From the NCBI GenBank assembly GCA_017446055.1, contig JAFSRQ010000146.1:62001-126000 (forward strand): a stretch of 64,000 nt of DNA, in the 5' to 3' direction. Under the pieces are notes generated by a model, which saw only the letters and a list, made by a program, of their open reading frames with translations, did no database searches and was not told where the DNA came from. Positions 52,915 to 62,086 of the stretch are shown here, one piece after another (the stretch's first letter is position 1; each line of letters opens with the position of its first letter). Made by a program: the position numbers and the translations under genes. This DNA comes from Synergistaceae bacterium (GTDB taxonomy: Bacteria; Synergistota; Synergistia; Synergistales; Aminobacteriaceae).

Positions 52915-53742
52915 TCAGTCGGAATATTTCAGGTCTTCAGGAGCTTTGTGTGAGTTTTCCGCGCAGTAAGGATCGATGAATATCGTGATGCTCTTGTCCC
53001 CGCTGTCTTCCGTGAACGTCAGGGTGTAAGCGTCGATTATTCCCCCGTCAGTACCCTCCATGCTTCCGATTCTCTTGTAGCTCACGCGACCGCCTGAAGG
53101 TGTACTGAGCCTGCTTATGTAGCGGTAACTGTGGCCGATTGAGGCTGCCCGCACAGGATTTTCACGTGTTACTCCGAAATCCGCCGAGACAGAATCGAGC
53201 CTCCTCTCACGGTCATAGAACGCGAACTTTTCCGGGCTTCTCTCGCGCTCCGACTTCATGGCCGCTTTCAGAACGTCAGCCGTAAGATTATCCGTGCCAT
53301 TCTCATAGATATACACAGCAAGGTACGCATACAGCAGTTTCTCCTCAGCAGACAGCTTCCCCCTTACAGCGCGTGAGTCCTCAATCACGGAGTAAGCCGC
53401 CCTCACAGGTGATTTATCCATCATGAATGTTGTTGAGGCCAGCCGATTGTACTCTATGTTACGGCCTGAAGCAGCATCATAGACAGGGATGAATGAGCTG
53501 ACTATCTCGTACGCGCTGAGTCTTCCGCCGGTGATTTCACCCATGACACCAAGAACTGCGGCGAATAAGTCAATCGTAGCGTCTTCCGGCAAAAACTTGT
53601 ACCTGCTCTCGAATGCCTGTGAGATTTCAGCCCTGAGTCCCGCCCGGCCTGTGCCAGCAGTACGACCGCTCATGAAGTACGCACAAAGCCCGGCGGTTAC
53701 AGCGAGCAAGATTCCGGCAATGATACAGTATTTCCGTCTCAT
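52915..53742 (-). CDS. Membrane-anchored exported protein, unknown function
   Basis: No family recognised. The 275-residue product has an N-terminal signal anchor (KYCIIAGILLAVTAGLCAYF), then a helical domain (VRAAYSVIEDSRAV, EEKLLYAYLAVYIYENG) and a C-terminal beta-rich domain with YRYISRLSTPSGGRVSYKRI and a final SITIFIDPYCAENSHKAP. It is likely in the periplasm, attached to the inner membrane. It follows the CPA2 antiporter by 9 bp and shares its operon, so it may be an accessory protein, but this is only context. Confidence 0.6.
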   Translation of the reverse strand: MRRKYCIIAGILLAVTAGLCAYFMSGRTAGTGRAGLRAEISQAFESRYKFLPEDATIDLFAAVLGVMGEITGGRLSAYEIVSSFIPVYDAASGRNIEYNRLASTTFMMDKSPVRAAYSVIEDSRAVRGKLSAEEKLLYAYLAVYIYENGTDNLTADVLKAAMKSERERSPEKFAFYDRERRLDSVSADFGVTRENPVRAASIGHSYRYISRLSTPSGGRVSYKRIGSMEGTDGGIIDAYTLTFTEDSGDKSITIFIDPYCAENSHKAPEDLKYSD

Positions 53743-53751
53743 TCTTCACCC

Positions 53752-55053
53752 TTACCTGTAGCGCGTGAGGAGACTCCTTCTGTGATACATGTCCTCTTCT
53801 ATCTCATCGGCCTGCTCCTCAAGCATGAACCTGTCCTCGAACACTGTACTTCCGGCCTCGTCCTTGCTGCCCTTGAACGCCCTCTTGAGGAATATCGGCG
53901 TGATTATCGTGCAGACTATTATCATTATGATTATCGGCCCTAGCTCGCTCTCGTCAACAAGATTCATCGCAACGCCTTTTCCCGCCACGATAAGCGCAAC
54001 TTCTCCCCTGCACACCATGCCGAGACCTATAACATAGCTTTGGTGATTGTCCATTCCGCAGAGCTTCGCGCCAAGTCCGCAGCCTACCAGCTTGGAGATT
54101 ATGCTTACGATTATCATCACAACGGTGAATATTACTATCTCGGATGAAAACGCAGGGAGGGTAACTTCAAGCCCTATGTTCGCGAAAAATACAGGGGTAA
54201 GCAGAAGGTAAGCTATTGAGTCGAACTTGCTGGCGATATATTGTCCCTTGGGAGACATGGAGATAATCATTCCCGCCGCGAATGCCCCGATTATGTCAGC
54301 AATCCCGAACACTACTTCAGCCGCCCACGCCATGAACAGGCACAGAGCGAAGCCCATCACGGGATAACGTCTCAGGTTGCGCGAACCCTGCTTGCGGTCT
54401 GACCACACCATAGCCCGCTTGTAGATCACTCCCACTACCCATATGAACACGAAGAACCCGGCTATCTTCACGAAAACGAGTCCGATGTTCGTGTTTCCCC
54501 CGGCGATTCCAGTAACAAGAGTCAGGCATATCAACCCTAGAATATCGTCTATCAGTGCCGCGGCCAATATCGTGTTTCCTGCTTTGGTTGACATCTTGCC
54601 GAGTTCCTTCAGGGCTTCAACGGTGATTGACACGGACGTTGCTGTGAGTACTGCGCCGATGAATATTGCGGCGGGGAATGATATGCCGGGCTTGAAGAAA
54701 TACATCATGCCCGCGCCCATTCCGAGAGGGAAAATTACGCCCAGTAGAGCGACTATGAATCCCACGAACCCGGACGCTTTCAGCTCGTCGATGTTGGTCT
54801 CCATTCCGGCGGTGAACATGATCACGATAACGCCAAGCTCGGCCATGCGTGAGAGAAGCTGACTCGGCATAAGGCAGAACTGAACGCCGAAGAAGCTCTG
54901 AGTGATTGCGCCAAGCACAGCAGGCCCGAAGAATAACCCGGCCATCAATGCGCCGACAACCTGGGGAAGCTGCGCACGCTGTGAAAGTATGCTGAATATT
55001 TTTGTGGACAGAAGAATAACGCACAGACTCAACAGATAGTTGTAGCCTTCCAT
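53752..55053 (-). CDS. CPA2-family cation/proton antiporter (KefB/NapA-like)
   Basis: Inner-membrane Na+/H+ or K+/H+ antiporter with about 12-13 helices over 433 residues. Seen: the N-terminal LPQVVGALMAGLFFGPAVLG, LGVIVIMFTAGMETNIDELK, ATSVSITVEALKELGK, the ion-binding helix NTILAAALIDDILGLICLTL with the Asp-Asp pair typical of electrogenic members, and CRGEVALIVAG. A hydrophilic C-terminal tail of about 40 residues carries no TrkA-N domain. Start ATG 55053 follows AAGGGGG. It lies between the PfkB kinase and an anchored protein gene in one operon. Confidence 0.9.
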   Translation of the reverse strand: MEGYNYLLSLCVILLSTKIFSILSQRAQLPQVVGALMAGLFFGPAVLGAITQSFFGVQFCLMPSQLLSRMAELGVIVIMFTAGMETNIDELKASGFVGFIVALLGVIFPLGMGAGMMYFFKPGISFPAAIFIGAVLTATSVSITVEALKELGKMSTKAGNTILAAALIDDILGLICLTLVTGIAGGNTNIGLVFVKIAGFFVFIWVVGVIYKRAMVWSDRKQGSRNLRRYPVMGFALCLFMAWAAEVVFGIADIIGAFAAGMIISMSPKGQYIASKFDSIAYLLLTPVFFANIGLEVTLPAFSSEIVIFTVVMIIVSIISKLVGCGLGAKLCGMDNHQSYVIGLGMVCRGEVALIVAGKGVAMNLVDESELGPIIIMIIVCTIITPIFLKRAFKGSKDEAGSTVFEDRFMLEEQADEIEEDMYHRRSLLTRYR

Positions 55054-55079
55054 GATAGAAATATTACCCCCTTAAAGGA

Positions 55080-56015
55080 TTAAAGCTCGTAATCATCACC
55101 GGACGCTTCACCAAGCAGCGCACTCACCTGATGCCGCCATGGCATAGACGGATGAGCCCCGATTTTCGTACACGCCAATGCACCGCAGGCCGCCGCAAAC
55201 CTCGCAGCAATCTTCAGCGGCATACCCTCGCACAGTCCCACGCAGAAACCCGCGCAGAAAGCATCACGAGCCCCGGTGTTGTCAACCGCACGGATGTTGA
55301 AAGCGTCAAATGAAAAATGATCCCCGCCTTTCACGAAGATCATTCCTCCTTTTGCGCTCTGTGTTACTGCCAAGCACTTAACGCCCCTCGCTATAATCTC
55401 GTTCGCCATGTCCTCCATAGATTTGTGCTGTTTTCGGCCAGCGTAGAAACTTAACGCCCGTTCATTCAGTATAAGGTAGTCGATATTCTCCCACACATCA
55501 GAAGGGAGAGAGTAAGGCGGTTCTGCTGACAGGAAAGTCCTGCACCCATGCTTGCGGGACAGTTTCAGGCCTGCCGCTACAGTTCTTGCGGGACTCTCCA
55601 TCTGGAACAATGCCGCGTCAGATTCCTCGAACACATCCGCCGCCCTCATCATAGCGTCATCATCAAGAAGTGAGTTAGCCCCCTGAGATATTACGACCGA
55701 GTTGCATCCGTCATCTGTTACTGTAATTACTGCTGTGCCTGTCGGAGCGTTGCTTATAGTCTGGAGCTGTGAACAGTCTACTCCGTTTTCGGTCAGGACA
55801 TTCTTGAGCTTCCTGCCGAAATCATCACTGCCAACACAGCCAATAATGTGGGATTTCGCGCTCAACCGGGCAGCCGCTAACGCCTGGTTTGAGCCTTTCC
55901 CCCCTCCTGCCATGCCAAATGCGCCGCCTACAACTGTCTCACCTTTCTGCGGGCAATGAGGAGCGCGTATAACCAGATCAATATTTAGTGAACCTGCTAC
56001 AGCTACTGACGACAT
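55080..56015 (-). CDS. PfkB-family carbohydrate kinase (ribokinase-like)
   Basis: Sugar or nucleoside kinase of 311 residues. N-terminal substrate residues VAGSLNIDLVIRAPHCPQKGE (shown here as two parts, VAGSLNIDLVI and PQKGE), the signature GGKGSNQALAAARL, MESPARTVAAGL, and the PfkB C-terminal signature VDNTGARDAFCAGFC. In ribokinases that motif reads DTTGAGDAF; here the second Gly is Arg, next to the catalytic Asp, which may affect the anion hole. Family membership is firm and resembles ribokinase most; activity should not be assumed. Start ATG 56015 follows AGGAGG. First gene of the operon with the antiporter, divergent from the alanine symporter. Confidence 0.88.
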   Translation of the reverse strand: MSSVAVAGSLNIDLVIRAPHCPQKGETVVGGAFGMAGGGKGSNQALAAARLSAKSHIIGCVGSDDFGRKLKNVLTENGVDCSQLQTISNAPTGTAVITVTDDGCNSVVISQGANSLLDDDAMMRAADVFEESDAALFQMESPARTVAAGLKLSRKHGCRTFLSAEPPYSLPSDVWENIDYLILNERALSFYAGRKQHKSMEDMANEIIARGVKCLAVTQSAKGGMIFVKGGDHFSFDAFNIRAVDNTGARDAFCAGFCVGLCEGMPLKIAARFAAACGALACTKIGAHPSMPWRHQVSALLGEASGDDYEL

Positions 56016-56109
56016 TTTGGATACCTCCTGTGTATTAAGTGATAATTTGCGTATAATATCACAATTACCCTATTTATCTAATTTTCACATTTCAGGAGGG
56101 ATTTATGTC

Positions 56110-57528
56110 ATGCAGGATTTCTTAGCGTTCCTCGATGCTGTTGACGGTTTCCTGTATTACCCGGTATTAATCGTTGTGCTGACTCTGGGAGGATTGTACT
56201 TCTCGTTCAGGTCAAAGTTTGCTCAGGTCAGGCTTGCGTTTGACTCCGTCAGGCTCATTGCCGAGCGTCCCGGTAACAAGAATGCAATATCATCATTCGG
56301 CGCGCTCATGGTGTCGACAGCCTCGCGTGTAGGCACCGGGAACATTATCGGCGTATCAACCGCAATATGTCTCGGCGGACCGGGGGCGGTGTTCTGGATG
56401 TGGGCACTTGCCATTCTCGGAGGAGCCAGCGCGCTTGCGGAGAGTACGCTTGCACAGGTCTTCAAGCACAGAGATACCAGAACGGGACACAGCTACGGAG
56501 GCCCGGCGTATTACATCGAGGCCATAATTCACAGCAGGATTACGGCGGTGATATTCTCGGTCTTCCTGATTGCTACGTATGCTTTCGGCTTCAACGCTCT
56601 TTGCTCGTACAACCTTCAGTCAACATTCTCGGTCTACTCATTCTACGATGAGAGTGTTACTCCGCTTCTGATTGGCGGAATAGCGGCGGCTCTTACGGGA
56701 TGGTGTCTTTTCGGCGGGGCAAGGAGGATCGTCCATGTTACCGGGCTTCTTGTGCCTGTGATGGGAGTCGTGTATGTCGTTACGGCAATCGGGGTGATGA
56801 TCGCGAAAATAGACATGCTTCCCGGCGTGATGAGGATGATTTTTGCGGATGCCTTCAACTTCCGCGCAATAGGGAGCGGTATTGCCGGGTCATGTCTGGT
56901 ATACGGTATCAAGCGCGGACTCTACTCCAACGAGGCCGGGGTCGGTTCTGCGCCGAACGCCGCGGCTTCAGCTGAGACATCTCACCCGGTGAAGCAGGGG
57001 CTGATTCAGATGCTCTCGGTCTACATTGATACGATACTGATATGTTCAGCAACGGCCTTCATGTGTCTCATGTCAGGAGTGCCTGTAACGCAGGAGGCAG
57101 CCGGAGCGCAATACGTGCAGGACTCGCTTAGGGCTGTTTTCGGGGAGTCCGGGCCTGTATTCATCACGGTGATAATGGTGCTGTTTGCTTTCACGACATT
57201 GCTGGGGAATCTCTTCTATGTCGACAACGCTTTAGCCTACATCAACGGCAAGAAGATGCCCGGCGAAAAGTTCATGCGCATGTTCAGAATCATCTGTGCT
57301 GTTGTGATTCTTGTTGGTGCTGTCCTGCCTATGTCTACTGCTTGGGCTCTGGCTGATATTACGATGGGAGGAATGGCACTCATCAACATTCCCTGCATCA
57401 TGGCCGGAAGCGGAATAGTCTTCAAGGCTTTGGCTGACTACGAGAAGCAGAGGCGCGAACACAAGAACCCCGTGTTTCATGCGTCATCAATCGGGCTTGA
57501 CCCGGAGAAATTAGAGTACTGGAAGTGA
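56110..57528 (+). CDS. AGCS-family sodium:alanine/glycine symporter
   Basis: Sodium-driven uptake of alanine or glycine across the inner membrane, with about ten helices over 472 residues. Family motifs: GGLYFSFRSKFAQVRLA, SSFGALMVSTASRVGTGNI, GGPGAVFWMWALAILGG, GHSYGGPAYYIEA, GIKRGLYSNEAGVGSAPNAA and FTTLLGNLFYVDNA. Start ATG 56110 lies nine bases after AGGAGGG; the ATG at 56104 is out of frame. The D-lactate dehydrogenase-like gene follows by 7 bp, so the pair may handle alanine-derived pyruvate. Confidence 0.94.
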   Translation: MQDFLAFLDAVDGFLYYPVLIVVLTLGGLYFSFRSKFAQVRLAFDSVRLIAERPGNKNAISSFGALMVSTASRVGTGNIIGVSTAICLGGPGAVFWMWALAILGGASALAESTLAQVFKHRDTRTGHSYGGPAYYIEAIIHSRITAVIFSVFLIATYAFGFNALCSYNLQSTFSVYSFYDESVTPLLIGGIAAALTGWCLFGGARRIVHVTGLLVPVMGVVYVVTAIGVMIAKIDMLPGVMRMIFADAFNFRAIGSGIAGSCLVYGIKRGLYSNEAGVGSAPNAAASAETSHPVKQGLIQMLSVYIDTILICSATAFMCLMSGVPVTQEAAGAQYVQDSLRAVFGESGPVFITVIMVLFAFTTLLGNLFYVDNALAYINGKKMPGEKFMRMFRIICAVVILVGAVLPMSTAWALADITMGGMALINIPCIMAGSGIVFKALADYEKQRREHKNPVFHASSIGLDPEKLEYWK

Positions 57529-57535
57529 TTCGGAC

Positions 57536-58519
57536 ATGAAGATTTGCTTTTACGCGCTGAGGGATGATGAGCTTCAATTCTGCCCCAAGATGAAGGAGAA
57601 ATACGGCGTTGATTTCACGTACACCGCCGAGTATCCCAATGACAGCAATATTTCCCTCGCTGAAGGCTGCGACGGAGTCAGCTGCACTCCCTGTGATATG
57701 TCCCGGAAGGCACTTGAGTCATTCCGCAATGTTGGCGTGAAGTATATCCTGACGCGCTCAATAGGCTATGACCACATAGATTTGGCGGCGGCCCGTGAAT
57801 TAGGGATGAAGGTTGACACTGTCAGCTACACTCCCACAGGTGTCGCGGACTATGCCATCATGCTAATGCTTGCGAGCGTGAGACGTTTTGCGCACATACT
57901 GAGGAGGGCTGACCTTCAGGATTACTCCCTCAAGAACAAGCTGGGCCGGGATTTCTCGGTCTGCACTGTCGGCGTTATGGGCACCGGGAGAATCGGAACG
58001 ACAGTTCTTCAGCACCTCTCAGGATTCGGATGCCGTCTTCTTGCGTATGACGTTCACGAGAACGAGACCGCCCGGAAGTATGCGCAGTATGTCGACCGTG
58101 ATACTATCTTCCGCGAGTCCGACATAATCACCCTCCACATGAACGCCAACGATGACAACTATCACATCATCGGCCATGACGCTATCGCCAAGATGAAGCA
58201 GGGAGCGTACATCATCAACACGGCGCGGGGTAAGCTGGTCGACTCTGAGGCGTTAATCGCGGGGATTGAGTCCGGCAAACTCGGAGGAGCCGCCCTTGAT
58301 GTGCTGGAACACGAAAACGGCCTATACTACTATAACAGGATGGGTGAGGTCATGGTTAACCAGAAGCTGGCAATCCTGCGGTCATTCCCGAACGTGATAC
58401 TGAGTCCTCACACTGCCTTCTACACGTCCGAGGATGTCTGCGATATGGTCGAGGGAAATTTCCGAAGCTGTTACGATTTCGGGACGGGGAAAAAGCTGCA
58501 CGGAGTAGAGATTCAGTAA
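57536..58519 (+). CDS. D-2-hydroxyacid dehydrogenase (D-lactate dehydrogenase / VanH-like)
   Basis: NAD-dependent reductase of a 2-ketoacid, probably pyruvate to D-lactate. The 327 residues show ILTRSIGYDHIDLAAARELG, the helix YTPTGVADYAIMLMLASVRR, the Rossmann motif VGVMGTGRIGTTVLQHLSGF, and the catalytic set: Arg in INTARGKLVDSEAL, Glu in LDVLEHENG and His in LSPHTAFYTSEDV. It resembles VanH and lactobacillar D-LDH. It lies 7 bp after the alanine symporter gene. There are no vanA/vanX genes nearby, so a fermentative rather than resistance role is more likely. Confidence 0.92.
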   Translation: MKICFYALRDDELQFCPKMKEKYGVDFTYTAEYPNDSNISLAEGCDGVSCTPCDMSRKALESFRNVGVKYILTRSIGYDHIDLAAARELGMKVDTVSYTPTGVADYAIMLMLASVRRFAHILRRADLQDYSLKNKLGRDFSVCTVGVMGTGRIGTTVLQHLSGFGCRLLAYDVHENETARKYAQYVDRDTIFRESDIITLHMNANDDNYHIIGHDAIAKMKQGAYIINTARGKLVDSEALIAGIESGKLGGAALDVLEHENGLYYYNRMGEVMVNQKLAILRSFPNVILSPHTAFYTSEDVCDMVEGNFRSCYDFGTGKKLHGVEIQ

Positions 58520-58528
58520 CAACAAAAA

Positions 58529-58555
58529 GCGGGACTCCCTCGCCAGGAATCCCGC
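58529..58555. terminator. Bidirectional terminator between D-LDH and degP genes
   Basis: GCGGGACTCC and GGAATCCCGC form a 10-bp stem with one mismatch and a 7-nt loop. On the minus strand it is followed by TTTTTG, a good terminator for the protease gene; on the plus strand CTGCTTTC follows, a weaker one. Confidence 0.85.
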
Positions 58556-58572
58556 CTGCTTTCACTTTATGA

Positions 58573-60030
58573 TTACTTTTCGGGCTTGCTCACCATGATG
58601 AAATAGGTTGACCCTTCACGCTCAATCATAAGCACTATGGAGCTGTCATCACCTGCTGCCTTTGCCGCATCCGAAGCTGACTTCACTTCATGGCCGTTGA
58701 CCTCAACAATCAGATCACCCTCGCGTATCTCACCGTCCGATGATGCCTGCGTGTTCTGGTCGATTCCCGTAATCACAAGCCCTTCGCTGTCTGAGCTTAT
58801 CCTGTACTTGCGCTTGAGGGATTCTGTCAGGGGCGATACTTCAGAGATGCCGAAATCCTTCAGCGCGTCATATCCTGATGATTTCTCGTCCGGCTTCTCG
58901 CTTTTCCCGGAACTCTCTACGCTCCCGTCCCCCTTGCTGTTTCTCTCGGCTAGTTTTACGTTGAACGTGAGCTTTTTGCCTTTGCGGACTACCTGAAGCC
59001 TTGCCACAGAATTTGGCGCAAGAGTTCTCACTTTTGACACGAAATCATTGGCATCCTTCACCTTCTGCCCGTTAATCTCGACGACGACATCACCGCGCTT
59101 AATCCCGGCCTTGTCCGCAGGGTCTCCCTTGAAGACATCGTTAATCATCGCTCCGTCGCTGCCCTTCACGCCGTAAGCCTTAGCCATCTCAGGAGTGATT
59201 CCCCTGACGCTGACACCTAGCCAGCCCCGCTTCACCCGGCCGTATGACACTAAGTCGCCGATAATCTCTTTCGCCTTGTTGACGGGAATCGCGAAGCCTA
59301 GGCCCTGAGCATAGGGTATTATCGCCGTGTTAATCCCGACAACCTCACCGGCCATGTTGAGCAACGGCCCGCCGGAATTACCGGGATTTATCGCCGCGTC
59401 TGTCTGGAGGAAATCGTCGAAGTTCACATCCTGAGCGTGAATGCTTCTGTTCTTCGCGCTGATGACTCCTGCCGTAACAGTCTGCTCAAAGCCGAACGGA
59501 TTCCCAATCGCTATGACAAACTCGCCGACTTCAACAGCGTCCGAGTCTCCCAGTTCAAGAACGGGCAGATTTCCGTCAGGCTCAATCTTTATCACAGCCA
59601 GGTCATATGTAGGGTCATTGCCGAGAATTTTCGCGGGGTACGTCTTCTTGCTCCCGTCCTCAAGCTGTAATGACACCGTGATTTTGTCGACACCGTCAAC
59701 TACATGATTGTTCGTGAGTATTCTTCCTTCCTTGCTGACGATGAAGCCTGAGCCGCGCCCCTTCATCGGTACTGAGCGCGTGAACTCCTTGAAGCTGTCC
59801 CCGAAGAAACGCTTGAAGAAAGGATCATCATCAAACGGAAATGGACTCACAGAACGTCTTGCTGTCTTCTCCACGTCAATATTCACGACTGCCGGAGATG
59901 CTTTCTTGACGATTGGGACAATAGGATTTGCCTGGCTCAGTCCCGCCGCCGAAATTGCCAGAGCGTTACCTGACGCTGTGAGAATGAATGCAAGCGCGAG
60001 TGTGAACGCAAAAATTTTTCTTGTTCTCAT
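58573..60030 (-). CDS. degP: DegP/HtrA-family periplasmic serine protease
   Basis: Envelope quality-control protease and chaperone. The 485 residues begin with a signal peptide (KIFAFTLALAFILTASGNALA), followed by a trypsin-like domain with His (LTNNHVVDGVD, near 112), Asp (TYDLAVIKIE, near 145) and Ser (NPGNSGGPLLNM, near 216), then PDZ1 (GWLGVSVRGITPEM ... GIKRGDVVVEINGQ) and PDZ2 (DGEIREGDLIVEVNGHEV). Between the PDZs lies a Ser/Lys/Glu-rich linker. The stretch SVSPFPFDDDPFFKRF before the protease domain is the LA-loop-like region of the Do type. Start ATG 60030 follows AGGAGG. Confidence 0.96.
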   Translation of the reverse strand: MRTRKIFAFTLALAFILTASGNALAISAAGLSQANPIVPIVKKASPAVVNIDVEKTARRSVSPFPFDDDPFFKRFFGDSFKEFTRSVPMKGRGSGFIVSKEGRILTNNHVVDGVDKITVSLQLEDGSKKTYPAKILGNDPTYDLAVIKIEPDGNLPVLELGDSDAVEVGEFVIAIGNPFGFEQTVTAGVISAKNRSIHAQDVNFDDFLQTDAAINPGNSGGPLLNMAGEVVGINTAIIPYAQGLGFAIPVNKAKEIIGDLVSYGRVKRGWLGVSVRGITPEMAKAYGVKGSDGAMINDVFKGDPADKAGIKRGDVVVEINGQKVKDANDFVSKVRTLAPNSVARLQVVRKGKKLTFNVKLAERNSKGDGSVESSGKSEKPDEKSSGYDALKDFGISEVSPLTESLKRKYRISSDSEGLVITGIDQNTQASSDGEIREGDLIVEVNGHEVKSASDAAKAAGDDSSIVLMIEREGSTYFIMVSKPEK

Positions 60031-60104
60031 GCTGTAACCTCCTGTGAATTTTTACGGCCATGTATTTTAGCCGGGAATTGTGGGTAATTCATGGCTTTTT
60101 TTGC

Positions 60105-60896
60105 CTATTGCTGACTAAGTGATTTCAGCTTGTACAGGCTGTGTGCTAGCCACAAGACCATGAAGGGCAGTACCGCCGCAAGTATCGTGTATGTAGCGTA
60201 GTACTGCCAGCGCGGAATCATGAAGAGCAGCGAGTGCCAGTTTCTTACCGGGACTATGGCAAACCGCATCAGCGTATACATGATTATTCCCAGAGGAGCA
60301 ATGACGGAATGATACTCTTTCCGCTGAAGAGGGATGACTTTTCTCTCAGTCAGCAACAATACACCGATGAATACGAACGCAATCACCGAGTAATATATCT
60401 GCACAGGATGACGGAAGATTTCTGCTCTGTCGAATGGGAAATGTACCCCGGTGAAGAATCTTGTCGGCAGTCCAACGCAGCAGCCATTCAGAAAACATCC
60501 CCAGCGGCCTACAGCTATTGCGAGGAATGCGGGAGGAACAGCGGCATCACACAGCCGGGAAAATAACACCCTGCGCGAGAACATGCACATGATGAACGCT
60601 GACAGGAACGCCCCCAGCACTGCGCCGAACTCGCTGACTCCCCATTGCCTTACGGTGAGGATATATGACGGGTCAGAGAACACGCGGGGTATTCTGCGGA
60701 GATTCTTGAAGACTATTGCGCCTATCATCATGCAGAAGAATGACACGGCCATTACGCGCCGGGACTCGTACTCGTCAAGGTTATAGATTTCCAGTCGCTT
60801 TATGACCCAGATTATAGCGAGGGACAATGCTATGAACCACATCACGCTGTAGCTGTCGACTCTAACGCCGAAAATGTGAAACAGTGTAGGATACAT
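60105..60896 (-). CDS. Lgt-like prolipoprotein diacylglyceryl transferase family protein
   Basis: Seven-helix inner-membrane protein of the Lgt superfamily, 263 residues from ATG 60896 (overlapping the upstream stop as TAATG). The signature region reads AVGRWGCFLNGCCVGLPTRF; canonical Lgt has R-x-G-N-F-x-N-x-E-x-x-G, so the first Asn is Cys and the Glu is Cys here. Further features: FHIFGVRVDSYSVMWFI at the N-terminus and HPVQIYYSVIAFV before the last helices, as in Lgt. Members with this Gly-Cys-Cys signature exist widely and may act on other substrates, so it should not be read as the housekeeping Lgt. Confidence 0.8.
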   Translation of the reverse strand: MYPTLFHIFGVRVDSYSVMWFIALSLAIIWVIKRLEIYNLDEYESRRVMAVSFFCMMIGAIVFKNLRRIPRVFSDPSYILTVRQWGVSEFGAVLGAFLSAFIMCMFSRRVLFSRLCDAAVPPAFLAIAVGRWGCFLNGCCVGLPTRFFTGVHFPFDRAEIFRHPVQIYYSVIAFVFIGVLLLTERKVIPLQRKEYHSVIAPLGIIMYTLMRFAIVPVRNWHSLLFMIPRWQYYATYTILAAVLPFMVLWLAHSLYKLKSLSQQ

Positions 60897-61777
60897 TACT
60901 TCACGGCCTTCCACCACAGCATATTTCCGTCAAAGAAAGCGTTTGCCCTTCCGCATTCCTTCAGCCAGGCGAGATATGAGCGCACTGTGCTTCCTGCTAG
61001 GACGTACTGCTCCCAGTTCATTGTGAGTCCGTACTTGTCGAAGATAATCCGAAGTATGCGGTCGAAATTCATGGGAGTCCTGCAAATCCGGGTTATATCG
61101 TCAGCAATCTCATTCACCGCGTCAATGTTGTACTGCGCGAGGTCTGATATGTCCGCTGTAGGCTCTGCGTGGGACGGGACAAACATGCGGGCGTTCATGG
61201 CCTTCACAGTCTCAAGAGTCGAGATATACGCGCCAACGTCATAGATAAATGTTATGCGGTACTTGCAGAGTGTCTCGCGGCTCGAAAGGCAGTCGGCAAG
61301 AAACACAACCTCGTCCGGCGTTCTGAACCCGGCCATGCTGAAGAAGTGTCCCGGAAGGTCAATCATGCTAAAACCTTCGGGCAATACGTCAGGGGTGAGA
61401 TATTCTGCGGTACTCTCCTGTGCCATGAGGAACTTGTGCCGCAACTCCTTCACCGGGTAACCGCCGTAAAGGAACGAGGGTTCAAGCACCGGGTGACGGG
61501 TGAACGCGCATTCAGTCCCGAGAGCATATACGCGGCATCCTGTGGAGTCCTGGAGATACTTGTTGCCGCCGATGTGGTCAGCGTTGGAGTGGGTGTTGTA
61601 GACTGCGGACAAGTGCCAGCCGTTTGCATCGAGGAGCTTCTTGACCTTGCGCCCGGCATCCTTGTCGTTGCCGCTGTCGATGAGGCAGACGTTACCGCCG
61701 TCAAGTTTCACGAGGCCGATTTTCGCGGGGCTGTGTATGTAGTAGGTGTTCTCCGTAACCTGCACAAGCTCATACAT
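60896..61777 (-). CDS. MBL-fold metallo-hydrolase
   Basis: Metallo-beta-lactamase fold enzyme of 293 residues. Metal motif: YNTHSNADHIGGNKYL (HxHxDH with the second His replaced by Asn, as in some MBL subgroups), then DLPGHFFSMAGF, VVFLADCLSSRETL with the bridging Asp, and a late His in FVPSHAEPTADI. Substrate unknown. Its stop overlaps the start of the Lgt-like gene (TAATG), and its start overlaps the DUF2442 gene by 8 bases, so four genes here are tightly coupled. Confidence 0.88.
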   Translation of the reverse strand: MYELVQVTENTYYIHSPAKIGLVKLDGGNVCLIDSGNDKDAGRKVKKLLDANGWHLSAVYNTHSNADHIGGNKYLQDSTGCRVYALGTECAFTRHPVLEPSFLYGGYPVKELRHKFLMAQESTAEYLTPDVLPEGFSMIDLPGHFFSMAGFRTPDEVVFLADCLSSRETLCKYRITFIYDVGAYISTLETVKAMNARMFVPSHAEPTADISDLAQYNIDAVNEIADDITRICRTPMNFDRILRIIFDKYGLTMNWEQYVLAGSTVRSYLAWLKECGRANAFFDGNMLWWKAVK

Positions 61778-62072
61778 GGCCGTCTTCTCCTGTGTCGTAA
61801 GGGTAGCTCATGTTGTAGACTGTTTCGGGTGCAATGTCGATTTTGCCGCTGTCCCACGTGATTGTGCCGTATGCTATTACGGGGTGACGGAAGATTTCCG
61901 GGTCTGCGAGGGGCTTGAAGGCTTCACCATCGATTTCTGTCGTGTCGAAGAGGCGTTTTTCCCCGGTCGAGAATGTTACCATCACAATGCCGAAGTCTAA
62001 CGGCTTGGCCTCAGTGATAGTGATTCCCGGCTCAAGCTCGCCTGCGTAACAGATTCCGTTCTTGATGTACAT
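61770..62072 (-). CDS. DUF2442-domain protein
   Basis: A 100-residue protein matching DUF2442 by its pattern: ITITEAKPLDFGIVMVTFST, a TGEKRLFDTTEIDGEAFKPL strand-turn with the Phe-Asp core, IFRHPVIAYGTITWDSGKID and DIAPETVYNMSY. The family is small, soluble and uncharacterised; it often sits next to DUF4160 genes, as here (15 bp upstream). A toxin-antitoxin-like or regulatory pair is possible but unproven. Start ATG 62072 follows AGGTGAG. Confidence 0.85.
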   Translation of the reverse strand: MYIKNGICYAGELEPGITITEAKPLDFGIVMVTFSTGEKRLFDTTEIDGEAFKPLADPEIFRHPVIAYGTITWDSGKIDIAPETVYNMSYPYDTGEDGHV

Positions 62073-62086
62073 ATTGTTCTCACCTC

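Noticed and set aside
57536-58519. VanH glycopeptide-resistance gene
   Set aside because: Sequence is VanH-like, but no vanA/vanX ligase or dipeptidase is nearby; an ordinary D-lactate dehydrogenase is simpler.
60031-60104. Hairpin between the Lgt-like and degP genes as terminator
   Set aside because: Only an interrupted stem (GAATT/AATTC plus AGCC/GGCT) and no clear U-tract in the right place.
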